Origin: a virus
IMG/VR virus record: IMGVR_UViG_3300008267_000023
Location: 19,218 to 83,217 of that record
Reading direction: 5' to 3' (one strand)
DNA length: 64,000 nucleotides
Every line of letters begins with the position of its first letter. The first letter of the stretch is position 1. The position numbers and the translations under genes are program-made. The notes under the pieces are model-generated. The model did no database searches, was not told the origin of the DNA, and worked only from the letters and a program-made list of their open reading frames with translations. This document shows positions 19,001 to 27,292 of this stretch, in pieces.

Positions 19001-22000
19001 ATTCCTGGTGCAGATGGTCAGGATGGAATTTATCATTTAATTTGCCTAAGTTCAAATGTTGCACCATCAAGTAATGTAGGTTTCAATCTTGACAAAAAAC
19101 AATTTAATCAAGATGTAAAAAATCTTTATCCACAATTAGATAGGGATAATTTTGACACAAACCCAAAAGCAACAGTAAGTTATGCCGACCTAGAAGTATT
19201 AGGAAAAATTATTACTAGTGATAAGAGAAACTCAATTACACGAGAAGCAGTAAATTTCTTTGCTAAAAATGCTAAAATTGGTTATGGGTTGACAGCAGTT
19301 ACTTTAAGTGGAGTTGGAAATACTACCATAACAGTTAATACTGATGTTCAGCATAACTTAAATTCAATTAAGAGTTTTACTTTTACTCCTGGATCTGGTT
19401 ATCCAGCATCTCAGACATTATATTCTAAGCAACTTTTCCCAATTATTTCAAGTGGAGAAGGTGCTACAGTCAAGGTAACCACTGATCCATCTGGAAACAT
19501 TTCCAATGTTGAACTATTAGATGCTGGATCTGCTTACAGTGTAAATGATACTCTAAGTATCCCAGGAGGAGGAACAGCAAGCGTAGTAACGGTTACTGGA
19601 ATCAACAACAATAATAATACTGTTATTGAATTGAATGGATTCTCATCCGAAGACCTCAATAATGTATTTAAGATACAAACAATTTCAGATGCAAAATCTT
19701 TTGTACTTGCTGCCCCAACTGGTATCAGTACATATGAACCAAACACAAATGGAGAATTGCCTTATGCACTTGTCTCTGGTGAAGCATATGGAATCACATC
19801 ATCAGTTGTAAGTGACATAAGAACAGGAATTGTAACCTATACAACTTCTTCTGCTCACGGATTACTACCTGGAAATAAGGTTAGAATTGTACAAACAGGT
19901 TCTTCTATACTGAATGGTGAATTTGTTGTTCGTGAATCTGTAGGAATTAATACATTTACTATAGTTGCTTATGGTTTAACACAAACGGCATATTCATCAA
20001 CTGGTAGTGCATTAAAGAGAACATTATCACCAAATGCTAGAAATATTGGAAGAGGTGAAGAAAATCTCGGTTCTCGTGCTTCTACAATATACGATAAAAT
20101 TACAGTATACACTGACCAAATTTTTGATGGAAGCAGCAATACAATTAGTTTTGCTGACCCAACACCAGTAAAGAGAGGAGATTACTACACAATTAATTCT
20201 GAAATAATCAGAATTGCAAGTGCCTCAAATCCATTTACTGTTCTTAGAGGACAATTTGGTACGTTTAAGAATACTTCCCCAGTTGGATCTGCTGCAAGAA
20301 AAATAAAACTAATCCCAGCAGAGGTTAGAAGACCGTCATTCATGAGAGCTTCTGGTCATACATTTGAATACCTAGGTTTCGGTCCTGGTAACTATTCAAC
20401 TGGTATGCCACAAAGACAGAACAGAATTCTGTCTGAGGATGAAGTACTAACATCTCAAGCAAAAGAACAAAGAGGTGGTTCAGTAGTTTATACTGGAATG
20501 AACGACCTTGGTGAATTTTTCTCTGGAAGTAAGAAATTAAGTTCTGCAACTGGAGAGGAAAGTGTAATTGAAGCACCAATCTTAACTTATACTGGTGACG
20601 ACTCTCAAGGTGAGTCTGCAACAGTATCAAGTGGAATTTTCGATGAACTTCTTGTTCGACAAAGACTTACTGTTGAGGGTGGTGAAAATAATAACCAAGC
20701 GTCACAATTCTACGGTCCAGTAAACTTCACTCAGAAGGTAACTAACTTATCTGATTTTGGTATTGAGACAAAGAATTTATTACTCAAAGGAACAGCAGCA
20801 CAATCTAAGTTGATTACAGTTGGAATCTCAACTCCAACATCATTAACGATATCCGCACCACGTTCTGGTGATATTTCACTTCTTTCTAATCCTTCTAGTT
20901 ATATTGGTCATGTAAGAGTCAATAATGAATGGAGACCTTTTGGTTTAATTAGTAGACAACCAGATACTCTAGATATCAGAACTGATAGATTACATGTCAA
21001 TACAGTAGGGAATAGTTCATTTGATTTTGAAGTTCGTGGTGAATCAAAAGTACAAAATCTAATAGTTGATGGTCAAGTTGTTTTTACCCAACCACAAAGT
21101 TTGGGTAATGTGACATTCCAGAATGCAACTATTCAAAGAACAGCAATATTCACTGGATTGGGATTAGATCCAATTACTGGACTAACCTCCTCATATACAC
21201 AAGTCCACTTAGCAGGAATTTCACTTCTAAATGACTTAGAAGTTACTGGAATATCCACATTTGCTGGAAGAGTAGATTTTAATTCTAATATTTTTGGTGT
21301 TGGTGCAAAGTTTGGAAATATTCGTATTGGTGTTCGTGATGATAATACCATTGATACTGTTATTGGTGATTTAACAATTGATAGTGATTCTGGTACAACT
21401 AAAATTATCGATAATTTAGTTGTTAATGGCACATCTATTGAATTAAATACTGGAAGTGAAGTATCAATTGGTGGTACTATAACATCAAGACTGAATAATT
21501 CAAGAACATTTGATATTGGTATTGGAAATACGGATGGTGTTACTTCTATTTCACTACATGGTGATGATAGACTGTATGCAAATGGTGGTTTAATTGCTAG
21601 AAAAAATGCAGATCAAAGTTCTGAAATCATTCATAGAGGTGTATCTAAACTATCAATTAATGCATTAGATAGTGGTAGTGAAGTTTCTATTTTAACAGGA
21701 AATACAGAAAGAGTTCTTGTTGGCACCTCTGGAACAGTAACAATTTTCCAAAATAATTCTGGAACTGAACTAAAAGGAAATCATCTTAAGTTGACTCAAG
21801 ATGGTACTGGGGATGTTGCTTTATCTTGGGATATTACAAACAATAATGCAAACCGTCGTTGGTATGCTGGTATTGATGTAAGTGATAATTATTCTTGGAA
21901 ACTTGCAAATCCTGAAGCAACTCTTGCATATGGTTCAGAGAGTTTTGATAATCCATCAGAAACCAAATTAAAGATTTCTGGAAATGGTGATGCCATCATT

Positions 22001-23815
22001 GCAGGAACATTAACACTTGGAGGCAATTCACTTTCAACATTAAGTCAAACCTTTAGTTTGTTGAATAATAATGCAGTAATTGTAAATGCGTTCCAAGCAG
22101 CAACAACATTAAGTATGGGAAGCAATGCTTCAAATGCTACTGTAACTGTAAGAGGAACAACTCAATCTAATAGCACAGGAACTGGTGCTCTTGTTGTTGG
22201 TGGTGGTGTTGGTATTGCAGGAAATCTTTATGTTGGTGGTTACCACGGAAACACTACTATCCAAGGAACATTAAGTGCTACTGGTGACACAACTCTTGGT
22301 GGTAAATTATCATTAGCAAGTCATGCAACTTTTGGTGGAAACTTAAGAGTAGCAGGAATTGCAACAATCACTCAGAACTTATTAGTTGGTGGGGACTTTG
22401 ATTTAACTGGTAATGCTGATTTGGATGGTGACATCTTTGCACGTTCATTTATTAAGAAAAATCCAGGAAGACCAACCAATTTCCTAAGAGCAAATGGAAC
22501 TGATAGTATTTTAACTGGTCAAGATTTTATTGACTCTCTTGGATTTATCCCTGGTGCTCCAATTACAGTATCAACATATCCAGTAGGAAATTCAATCTTA
22601 CTTGATGATATTTCTGGTGCTTTTGATGGAACAACTCTTGTATTTAATTTGACTAGGGATGGTGGTACACCATTTACTCCAGTTGGACCAATTAACTTGA
22701 TTGTTTCTGTTGGTGGTGTAATTCAAAAAGGAAATACTGATTACTTAGTTCCAACAGATGGATCTGGTGCATTCTTACCACAAATTAGATTTACTACTGC
22801 ACCAACTGCAGGACTAAGTTGCTTCATTATTGCTTTGGGTGGACAAGGAGCATTACTTTCTGACCCAGCATGGGATAGAAAAGGACAAATTCCTGTTGGT
22901 GTTCGTGATAATGCTGCTGTTATGCAGGAAGTTGGTGCAGATGGAACAGTATTTACTGCTGATTCTTCATCGCAGACAGGAGTGGCATGGAAGTCAATTC
23001 CTCCAGGTGTTCCTACTGGTTCGGTGTTCTATTTTGCAACTGCATCTGCTCCATCTGGATATCTTGTTTGCGATGGTTCAATTGTTCCTAATGGAAATGG
23101 TACAGTACAAGGTATAACTGCAAACTTTGCTCCACTGTATGCAATGCTGGGAACAACATACGGTGGAGCAGGAAAAATTCCAGATTTAAGAAATTATTTT
23201 GCTGCTGGATCTGGTAGTTCTTATCCAATTGGTTCCACTGGTGGTTCAAATACTGTCACATTAACAACTGCACAACTACCTGGTCACACTCACAGTGGAA
23301 CGACTGCTGCTGATGGTGCTCACTCCCATAGTGGTTCAAGTAGCAGTGCAGGAGATCACTCCCATAGTGGTTCAAGTAGCAGTGCAGGAGATCACTCCCA
23401 TAGTGGTTCAAGTAGTGCAGCAGGTGACCACTCTCACAGTGGTTCTACTAGTTCTGCAGGATCTCACAGCCACAACTATCGAAGAACAGAGACAAATAAT
23501 ACACCTAAACAACCAGGTGGAGGTCCGCAAGCAAACTCAGGTGCTAATGGTGATAGTACTGGTAATGCAGGTGAACACTCTCATGGAATGTCATTGAATC
23601 CAGCAGGTAATCATTCCCATAGTATGTCTTTAAATCCAGGAGGAAGTCACTCTCACAATATGTCTTTAAATCCTGGTGGAACTCACTCCCACTCAATGAA
23701 TATTGATAGTGCTCCAAGTCACACACACAGTTTTACTACAAGTTCTACTGGTGCTGATGGTGCTCATGAAAACAGACCTCCATATGTTGCTCTGCTACCT
23801 GTTATTAAATACTAA
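16100..23815 (+). CDS. Giant tail fibre with collar domain and HxH repeats
   Basis: 2571 residues, the largest gene here. The N-terminal ~500 residues are pectin-lyase-like (ILYVNPSDFDATDSFENQGN, PFKTIQRALIEAARF, TILVYPGTHYID). Long beta and fibre repeats follow. At ~2305-2375 is a phage tail collar domain (PTGSVFYFATASAPSGYLVC, IPDLRNYFAAGSG). Residues ~2395-2560 hold about ten HSH/HTH motifs in two repeat types (AGDHSHSGSS and HSHxMSLNPxG), ending ENRPPYVALLPVIKY as in T4 gp12-like short fibres. HxH repeats in T4 gp37/gp12 tips bind metal ions along the trimer axis; the same is inferred here. Likely a receptor-binding fibre. Confidence 0.8.
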   Translation: MPLSRLENFLKNAEGNILYVNPSDFDATDSFENQGNSLSRPFKTIQRALIEAARFSYQQGKNNDRIDRTTILVYPGTHYIDNRPGYSIEEINGNAVYKKRTGPSTWEETTLDQFGLTTNYDILDPGNDLYKYNSVLGGVILPRGTSIIGLDLRKTKIRPLFVPNPKDDNVDNTSIFNVTGTCYFTAFSIFDADPTKTVFLDYSQAKVVPNFSHHKLVSFAYADGVNKVKLGNYQTYITDLDMYYYKVAKAYGDITGRGLVDFPVGKDFEPSVDEFRIVGSLDPNPLGISSIRAGNGDGTGNLNVITVTTSNKQSGETTPHNLFVDSPFLINGVTIDSESYNGSFTVKEVVGINTFTFTTNSAPTEYLPNLNDIDTASLTIGSDTVSSASPYIFNCSLRSVYGMCGLHADGNRATGFKSIVVAQYTGVALQKDNNAFILYDNGIFYDENTLPANSLEKPLHTNSRAIFKPSYENYHIRASNNAFIQAVSVFAIGFSRHFLTESGADMSITNSNSNFGNTSLESIGFKPESFDRDDTGYITHVIPPREVVVEENEVTWLSLDAVKIINSVSSDRLYIYGANNSEIVPAFQVDGYRIGARDDDKLYLTITIGTAQTTYSSPILMPVSGGTGLTSKKEYKVTRVNGQNNIVNNILSFTTNHQLINGEKIRIFSDTGQTPDGIENEGIYYAITTGVGANQIKLAQSLNDAIANVPILGLSNTGGVLKVVSRVSDKLPGEIAHPIQFDSTETNWYVTGSTLVDQNQIYNAIVGIGTSVIGTETSSTFIKRRLDNRSIDDKIYKLRYVIPKEYENAKQPEAGYVIQESKTVGVSSLSYTNDTLLSAKDLRNEKVISNASAGSIINNNQIITITSELPHGLSAGDSVKIQKVRSINNSDAAGIVSTYNGVYTVDSVLNSKQFQYTISGVSTNPGTFSNDINSRNTRQQREALPVFSRDSYKNTFFIYRVSQVKRHIPGADGQDGIYHLICLSSNVAPSSNVGFNLDKKQFNQDVKNLYPQLDRDNFDTNPKATVSYADLEVLGKIITSDKRNSITREAVNFFAKNAKIGYGLTAVTLSGVGNTTITVNTDVQHNLNSIKSFTFTPGSGYPASQTLYSKQLFPIISSGEGATVKVTTDPSGNISNVELLDAGSAYSVNDTLSIPGGGTASVVTVTGINNNNNTVIELNGFSSEDLNNVFKIQTISDAKSFVLAAPTGISTYEPNTNGELPYALVSGEAYGITSSVVSDIRTGIVTYTTSSAHGLLPGNKVRIVQTGSSILNGEFVVRESVGINTFTIVAYGLTQTAYSSTGSALKRTLSPNARNIGRGEENLGSRASTIYDKITVYTDQIFDGSSNTISFADPTPVKRGDYYTINSEIIRIASASNPFTVLRGQFGTFKNTSPVGSAARKIKLIPAEVRRPSFMRASGHTFEYLGFGPGNYSTGMPQRQNRILSEDEVLTSQAKEQRGGSVVYTGMNDLGEFFSGSKKLSSATGEESVIEAPILTYTGDDSQGESATVSSGIFDELLVRQRLTVEGGENNNQASQFYGPVNFTQKVTNLSDFGIETKNLLLKGTAAQSKLITVGISTPTSLTISAPRSGDISLLSNPSSYIGHVRVNNEWRPFGLISRQPDTLDIRTDRLHVNTVGNSSFDFEVRGESKVQNLIVDGQVVFTQPQSLGNVTFQNATIQRTAIFTGLGLDPITGLTSSYTQVHLAGISLLNDLEVTGISTFAGRVDFNSNIFGVGAKFGNIRIGVRDDNTIDTVIGDLTIDSDSGTTKIIDNLVVNGTSIELNTGSEVSIGGTITSRLNNSRTFDIGIGNTDGVTSISLHGDDRLYANGGLIARKNADQSSEIIHRGVSKLSINALDSGSEVSILTGNTERVLVGTSGTVTIFQNNSGTELKGNHLKLTQDGTGDVALSWDITNNNANRRWYAGIDVSDNYSWKLANPEATLAYGSESFDNPSETKLKISGNGDAIIAGTLTLGGNSLSTLSQTFSLLNNNAVIVNAFQAATTLSMGSNASNATVTVRGTTQSNSTGTGALVVGGGVGIAGNLYVGGYHGNTTIQGTLSATGDTTLGGKLSLASHATFGGNLRVAGIATITQNLLVGGDFDLTGNADLDGDIFARSFIKKNPGRPTNFLRANGTDSILTGQDFIDSLGFIPGAPITVSTYPVGNSILLDDISGAFDGTTLVFNLTRDGGTPFTPVGPINLIVSVGGVIQKGNTDYLVPTDGSGAFLPQIRFTTAPTAGLSCFIIALGGQGALLSDPAWDRKGQIPVGVRDNAAVMQEVGADGTVFTADSSSQTGVAWKSIPPGVPTGSVFYFATASAPSGYLVCDGSIVPNGNGTVQGITANFAPLYAMLGTTYGGAGKIPDLRNYFAAGSGSSYPIGSTGGSNTVTLTTAQLPGHTHSGTTAADGAHSHSGSSSSAGDHSHSGSSSSAGDHSHSGSSSAAGDHSHSGSTSSAGSHSHNYRRTETNNTPKQPGGGPQANSGANGDSTGNAGEHSHGMSLNPAGNHSHSMSLNPGGSHSHNMSLNPGGTHSHSMNIDSAPSHTHSFTTSSTGADGAHENRPPYVALLPVIKY
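23321..23428 (+). repeat. 36-bp tandem repeat inside the fibre gene
   Basis: Two identical 36-bp units (23321-23356 and 23357-23392) and a third diverged unit (to 23428), each coding for HSHSGSSSSAGD-type sequence. Near-identity at DNA level points to recent duplication and allows unit gain or loss by slippage. Confidence 0.85.
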
Positions 23816-23821
23816 ATTCAA

Positions 23822-23829
23822 AATAAATA
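23822..23829 (+). promoter_or_regulatory. Late promoter AATAAATA
   Basis: AATAAATA in the gap before the second collar-domain gene, 26 bases upstream of its ATG. An AAGGA ribosome binding site lies between them. Confidence 0.6.
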
Positions 23830-23847
23830 TTTAAAAAGGATTATAAA

Positions 23848-24648
23848 ATGGCAAGAACAGAAGTCGAAATTATTAGAGATGGAAAAATCGTTTCTCAAGA
23901 TTTTTCTTCTGGTTGTATATTGACAGATGCGATTGGAAATCTTCAGGTAACTACTGCTAAACTTGCTGACCGTTCTGTAACAGCACAAAAATTAGATGCT
24001 TCAATCAATTTTTTCCCCAGTGGGGGAATTGTGATGTGGAATGGAACAACATTAAATATCCCTTCTGGATGGGCATTATGTGATGGAACAAATGGAACTC
24101 CAGATTTAAGAGATAGATTTATTGTAGGTGCTGGAAGAAATTATAGTGTAAATGCTATTGGTGGAGCAGACTCTGTATCATTGACAGAATCCCAAATGCC
24201 AACTCACAGTCACTCAATGAGTAGTGCTGGGGATCATGGACACTCTGGTTCAACAAGTGGTGATGGTTCACACTCACATAGTGGAAGTACTGGTGGACAA
24301 AGTGCAAATCACACCCATGGTGGAGTAACAGATGTTAATGGATTTCACCAACATGGTTATGTATTAACTTTACCACAAAGAGGAACTAGTGGAGGTGGTG
24401 CTAGAGATGGAGCAAACCCACAAGGTGGAGCAACAGATGGAAACGGAAATCATCAACATACGTTCAATACTTATGGTGTAAGTAATGACCACTCCCATTC
24501 ATTCAGTGTTAGTGGTGGTGGACACTCTCATAGTGTGTCTATTAATGGTGTTGGTGGACATACACATTCAATAACTAGTGCTGGAAGTGGTGGATCTCAT
24601 GAAAATAGACCACCATATTATGCTCTTTGCTTCATTATGAAAACCTGA
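23848..24648 (+). CDS. Second collar-domain fibre protein
   Basis: 266 residues. The N-terminus (MARTEVEIIRDGKIVSQDFS) has an attachment-type motif followed by ITTAKLADRSVTAQKL-like sequence. A collar domain follows (FFPSGGIVMWNGTTLNIPSG, TPDLRDRFIVGAG, ~55-100). The rest has many HSH/HTH/HGH motifs and ends ENRPPYYALCFIMKT, as in the giant fibre. The two proteins appear to be paralogues in their distal halves. Probably a short tail fibre or alternative adhesin. Confidence 0.75.
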   Translation: MARTEVEIIRDGKIVSQDFSSGCILTDAIGNLQVTTAKLADRSVTAQKLDASINFFPSGGIVMWNGTTLNIPSGWALCDGTNGTPDLRDRFIVGAGRNYSVNAIGGADSVSLTESQMPTHSHSMSSAGDHGHSGSTSGDGSHSHSGSTGGQSANHTHGGVTDVNGFHQHGYVLTLPQRGTSGGGARDGANPQGGATDGNGNHQHTFNTYGVSNDHSHSFSVSGGGHSHSVSINGVGGHTHSITSAGSGGSHENRPPYYALCFIMKT

Positions 24649-24654
24649 TAAATA
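24647..24654 (+). promoter_or_regulatory. Late promoter GATAAATA
   Basis: GATAAATA overlaps the stop codon of the collar protein gene and lies 31 bases before the ATG of the small coiled-coil gene, so that gene is probably late like its fibre neighbours. Confidence 0.6.
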
Positions 24655-24684
24655 TTTTTGTAGTTATTTTAAATTAATAAACTC

Positions 24685-24861
24685 ATGGATGCGAAAACAA
24701 TGAATGAGACTCTTCTTGCAAAAGCAGAAGAACTTAGAAATGAACTTATTCAACTAGAACAAGATTTTAATTCAAAGAAAGAGCAATATTTAAAAATTCA
24801 AGGAGCATTAGAAGCTCTTTATGAACTAGATAAAGATTCATCTTCAAACGCAACAGAGTGA
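24685..24861 (+). CDS. Small coiled-coil protein, possible fibre chaperone
   Basis: 58 residues, almost entirely heptad-like: LLAKAEELRNELIQLEQDFN, then KKEQYLKIQGALEALYEL. It follows the fibre genes under a late promoter. T4 gp57A, a 79-residue coiled-coil chaperone for fibre trimerisation, has a related size and a KILQGTLAEIA segment. The resemblance to YLKIQGALEAL is suggestive only. Inference: fibre-assembly chaperone. Confidence 0.7.
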   Translation: MDAKTMNETLLAKAEELRNELIQLEQDFNSKKEQYLKIQGALEALYELDKDSSSNATE

Positions 24862-24893
24862 TTTTAATCAAAAATCCACTAGTAAGTCAATAG

Positions 24894-24943
24894 TTGACAA
24901 CCTCAAGATTCAGTGTTATGCTGTATAAGTCTTGAGGTTTCTT
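24894..24943 (+). promoter_or_regulatory. Sigma70 promoter inside an 8-bp inverted repeat
   Basis: TTGACA (24894-24899), 17-base spacer, TATGCT (24917-24922). The -10 lies in the loop of a perfect inverted repeat CCTCAAGA (24901-24908) / TCTTGAGG (24930-24937) followed by TTTCTTTG. The same DNA could end upstream transcripts and start a new one, or bind a repressor. Confidence 0.6.
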
Positions 24944-24979
24944 TGTAACTTTGAGAAAACAAGACCCGTCTATGGTGGT

Positions 24980-25036
24980 GGACGGTTTACGCAGTGTCAA
25001 GGGGGGAGTGGTGTCCCCCCTTTTTTCTGCTATGAT
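24980..25036 (+). promoter_or_regulatory. Boxed promoter for the CobT-like gene
   Basis: GGAC (24980-24983), right half AGTGTC (24993-24998), 32 bases, TATGAT (25031-25036) in an extended context (CTGCTATGATG). Box geometry is identical to the other copies although the right half has one mismatch. A terminator hairpin occupies the space between box and -10. Confidence 0.7.
25001..25026 (+). terminator. Rho-independent terminator
   Basis: GGGGGG, 8-base loop, CCCCCC, then six T. It ends upstream transcription immediately before the -10 of the CobT-like gene promoter. Confidence 0.85.
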
Positions 25037-25060
25037 GAATGGAGTTCAAAAGCACACCAG

Positions 25061-27244
25061 ATGTCCGTCAACCTAGAAGTTAAAGGTTCTCTTGCCAAAT
25101 GTCTGGCAACTGAGAATCTAATTATTGAACACAAAAAAGTTCCGACTGCAATGTTTGACGTAGACCGTCGTGTGCTGACTCTTCCCACTTGGGATAAAGC
25201 ATCTGCGACTGTCTATGACCTTCTGGTGGGTCACGAAGTCGGACACGCACTGTTTACCGATAATATTGACTGGACGAAAGATTATCCAGAAGTTCCTAGG
25301 GATTTTGTAAACGTTCTTGAGGATGTTCGTGTGGAACGTCTGATGAAGAAAAAGTATCCTGGTCTTTCTCGTACTTTCTATAATGGTTATAATGAACTGA
25401 ACTCTGATGACTTCTTCTCAACTAAAGAAGAGAACCTGGATGAACTGACTTTCATTGACCGAATCAATCTTTACTTCAAGATTGGTGCTTTTCATAACAT
25501 TTGTTTCAATGATGCTGAGGATGAGTTTCTGACTCGTGCTTCTCGGACTGAAACTTTTGATGAAGTGCTGAAACTTGCTCGTGAAATCGTTGAGTTTGTG
25601 AAGTATAAAAAGCAAGAGGTTCAGGCAATGCCTACTCCTGGTGAAGGTGATTCTTCTCAGGGTGCTGGTGAGTCGGTGGATTCTCCTGCCAATTCTTCTC
25701 AAGGAGGAGAAGGTGAAAACGGTCAGAACAAATCTGAACTAGAGCAAGATTCTCAGGGTCAGTCTCAAACTGAAGGTGAATCCTTCGGTGATGATATGAA
25801 TAAGTCTATGGAAGCACCTAATGGTGGTGGTTTCGGTCAGGAAGCAAGTAATCAGCACGGTGAAACCAATAAAGATGAACTGACTTCCAAGACTTCCCGT
25901 TCTTTTGATGAAAAGTCTCAAGACCTTGTGGATAAGTATGCTCAAGAAACTCATTATGTGGAACTTCCCAAAATGAATCTTGATACGATGATTATTCCGA
26001 ATGAGTTTATTCATCGTAAGGCAACTGAGTTTTATACCACTCGTGGTTCTTATTACAAAGAGACTTTTGATTTCACTTGTAAGGAATATAATACCTACAA
26101 GAAGTCTGCTGAAAAGGAAGTTTCTTATCTGGTAAAAGAGTTTGAGTGTAAGAAGTCTGCAGACCAATATGCTCGGTCTAGCACTGCCCGCACGGGTGTT
26201 CTTGACACTTCTAAACTCCACACCTATAAGTTCAACGAAGACCTGTTTAAGAAGGTCTCTGTGGTTCCTGACGGTAAGAATCACGGTCTCATCTTCATTC
26301 TTGACTGGTCTGGTTCGATGAGTGAATTCATCCTGGATGCTTATAAGCAACTGTTGAATCTCATTTGGTTCTGCCGTAAGGTGAATATTCCTTTCGAGGT
26401 GTATGCTTTCACTCTGGATTGTCATTCTTATATGGAACTGCAACCAAATCATCCTCCTGTGTATGAAAAGGTTGCTGGTGTTCTTGCCCCTGAAAACTCT
26501 TTCCGTCTGATGAATTTCTTCACCAGTAAAGTGAACAACCGAGTTCTTGATGAACAACTCAAGAATATCTGGTCTGTTTGCTATGCATATCAGAAACGTG
26601 CTGGTGTTGTTCCTCCTCACCTGGACCTTTCTGGTTCTCCTATTGGTGAAAGTATTATGGCACTTCACTCTGTGATTCCTGATTTTCAAGCAAAGAATAA
26701 ACTTCAGAAGGTGAATGTTATCTTCCTGACTGATGGTGAGGGTTATCAGAATTCTGTGACGATTGCTCGTAAGGGTCGTTATCCCGATTCTCCCGAATAT
26801 ATTGGCAATACAAAGCATTCTCGCACTGCTATTCGTGATAGGAAGACTGGTCGGGTGTATCCTGCTCTGGATTATGATAACTTCCCTCGTTATGCCAAAA
26901 TTCTTTTGCAGACTGTGAAAGATAGGTTCCCAACTGTGAATCTGATTAACTTCCGTATCACTCCTGGTCGTGATTTTTCAACTTGCTATCGTTGGTATGG
27001 AAGTGGGCAAGAGAACTACGAGAAAGTAAAGTCTGATTATCGCAAGAATAGTTGTGTTCAATTCCAAGACACTGGTTTTGATCAATTTAATGTGATTGCT
27101 TCATCTTCCCTTTCCCAAGATGAAGACTTTGTTGTTCCCGAGAATGCAACGAAAGCACAAATTAAAACTGCTTTCACTAAAGTTCTGGGCAAGAAAAAGA
27201 CTAACAAGAAAATTCTTGGTTCTTTTATCAGTCTTGTTGCCTGA
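25061..27244 (+). CDS. CobT-like protein: HExxH metallopeptidase-like plus VWA domain
   Basis: 727 residues from the ATG at 25061 (MSVNLEVKGSLAKCLATENL). Upstream in-frame codons are rejected because the promoter lies within them. Residues 58-65 are HEVGHALF, a zinc-peptidase-type HExxH; NVLEDVRVERL follows (~85-95). Residues ~200-290 are Gln/Ser/Glu/Gly-rich. A von Willebrand A domain with a MIDAS motif (FILDWSGSMS, ~412-421) and FLTDGEG follow. CobT of cobaltochelatase also pairs a VWA domain with the CobS AAA+ ATPase, and a CobS-like gene lies downstream. Codon use looks more GC-rich (CTG, CGT) than in the fibre genes. Cobalamin synthesis is not proven; a MoxR/VWA chaperone role is equally possible. 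Confidence 0.75.
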   Translation: MSVNLEVKGSLAKCLATENLIIEHKKVPTAMFDVDRRVLTLPTWDKASATVYDLLVGHEVGHALFTDNIDWTKDYPEVPRDFVNVLEDVRVERLMKKKYPGLSRTFYNGYNELNSDDFFSTKEENLDELTFIDRINLYFKIGAFHNICFNDAEDEFLTRASRTETFDEVLKLAREIVEFVKYKKQEVQAMPTPGEGDSSQGAGESVDSPANSSQGGEGENGQNKSELEQDSQGQSQTEGESFGDDMNKSMEAPNGGGFGQEASNQHGETNKDELTSKTSRSFDEKSQDLVDKYAQETHYVELPKMNLDTMIIPNEFIHRKATEFYTTRGSYYKETFDFTCKEYNTYKKSAEKEVSYLVKEFECKKSADQYARSSTARTGVLDTSKLHTYKFNEDLFKKVSVVPDGKNHGLIFILDWSGSMSEFILDAYKQLLNLIWFCRKVNIPFEVYAFTLDCHSYMELQPNHPPVYEKVAGVLAPENSFRLMNFFTSKVNNRVLDEQLKNIWSVCYAYQKRAGVVPPHLDLSGSPIGESIMALHSVIPDFQAKNKLQKVNVIFLTDGEGYQNSVTIARKGRYPDSPEYIGNTKHSRTAIRDRKTGRVYPALDYDNFPRYAKILLQTVKDRFPTVNLINFRITPGRDFSTCYRWYGSGQENYEKVKSDYRKNSCVQFQDTGFDQFNVIASSSLSQDEDFVVPENATKAQIKTAFTKVLGKKKTNKKILGSFISLVA

Positions 27245-27266
27245 CCACCTGGGGGACTGTCCATTG
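27243..27266 (+). promoter_or_regulatory. Degenerate copy of the promoter box
   Basis: ACTGTCCA at 27256-27263 directly after the CobT-like stop codon. It aligns with the copy at 28886-28911 over about 25 bases (CACCTG, GGACTGTCC, GGG), but no good -10 lies at the usual distance; the endonuclease ATG is there instead. It looks like one half of a promoter region duplicated or split by the endonuclease insertion. Confidence 0.6.
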
Positions 27267-27292
27267 GGCACCCCCCTATACCTTTTATTTCT

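Noticed and set aside
23321-23428. 36-bp repeats as a CRISPR array
   Set aside because: Units are adjacent with no spacers and code for HSHSGSS repeats in the fibre protein.
23295-23597. 100-codon frame in the fibre repeat region
   Set aside because: Frame-shifted reading of the 36-bp repeat; no independent start signal.
24932-25060. Longer N-terminus for the CobT-like protein
   Set aside because: The extension crosses a terminator and the -10 box; the conserved-looking protein begins at ATG 25061.
25739-26818. 359-codon open frame on the minus strand
   Set aside because: It lies fully inside the CobT-like gene, has no family-like motifs and simply mirrors its codon bias. The plus-strand protein has clear HExxH and MIDAS motifs.
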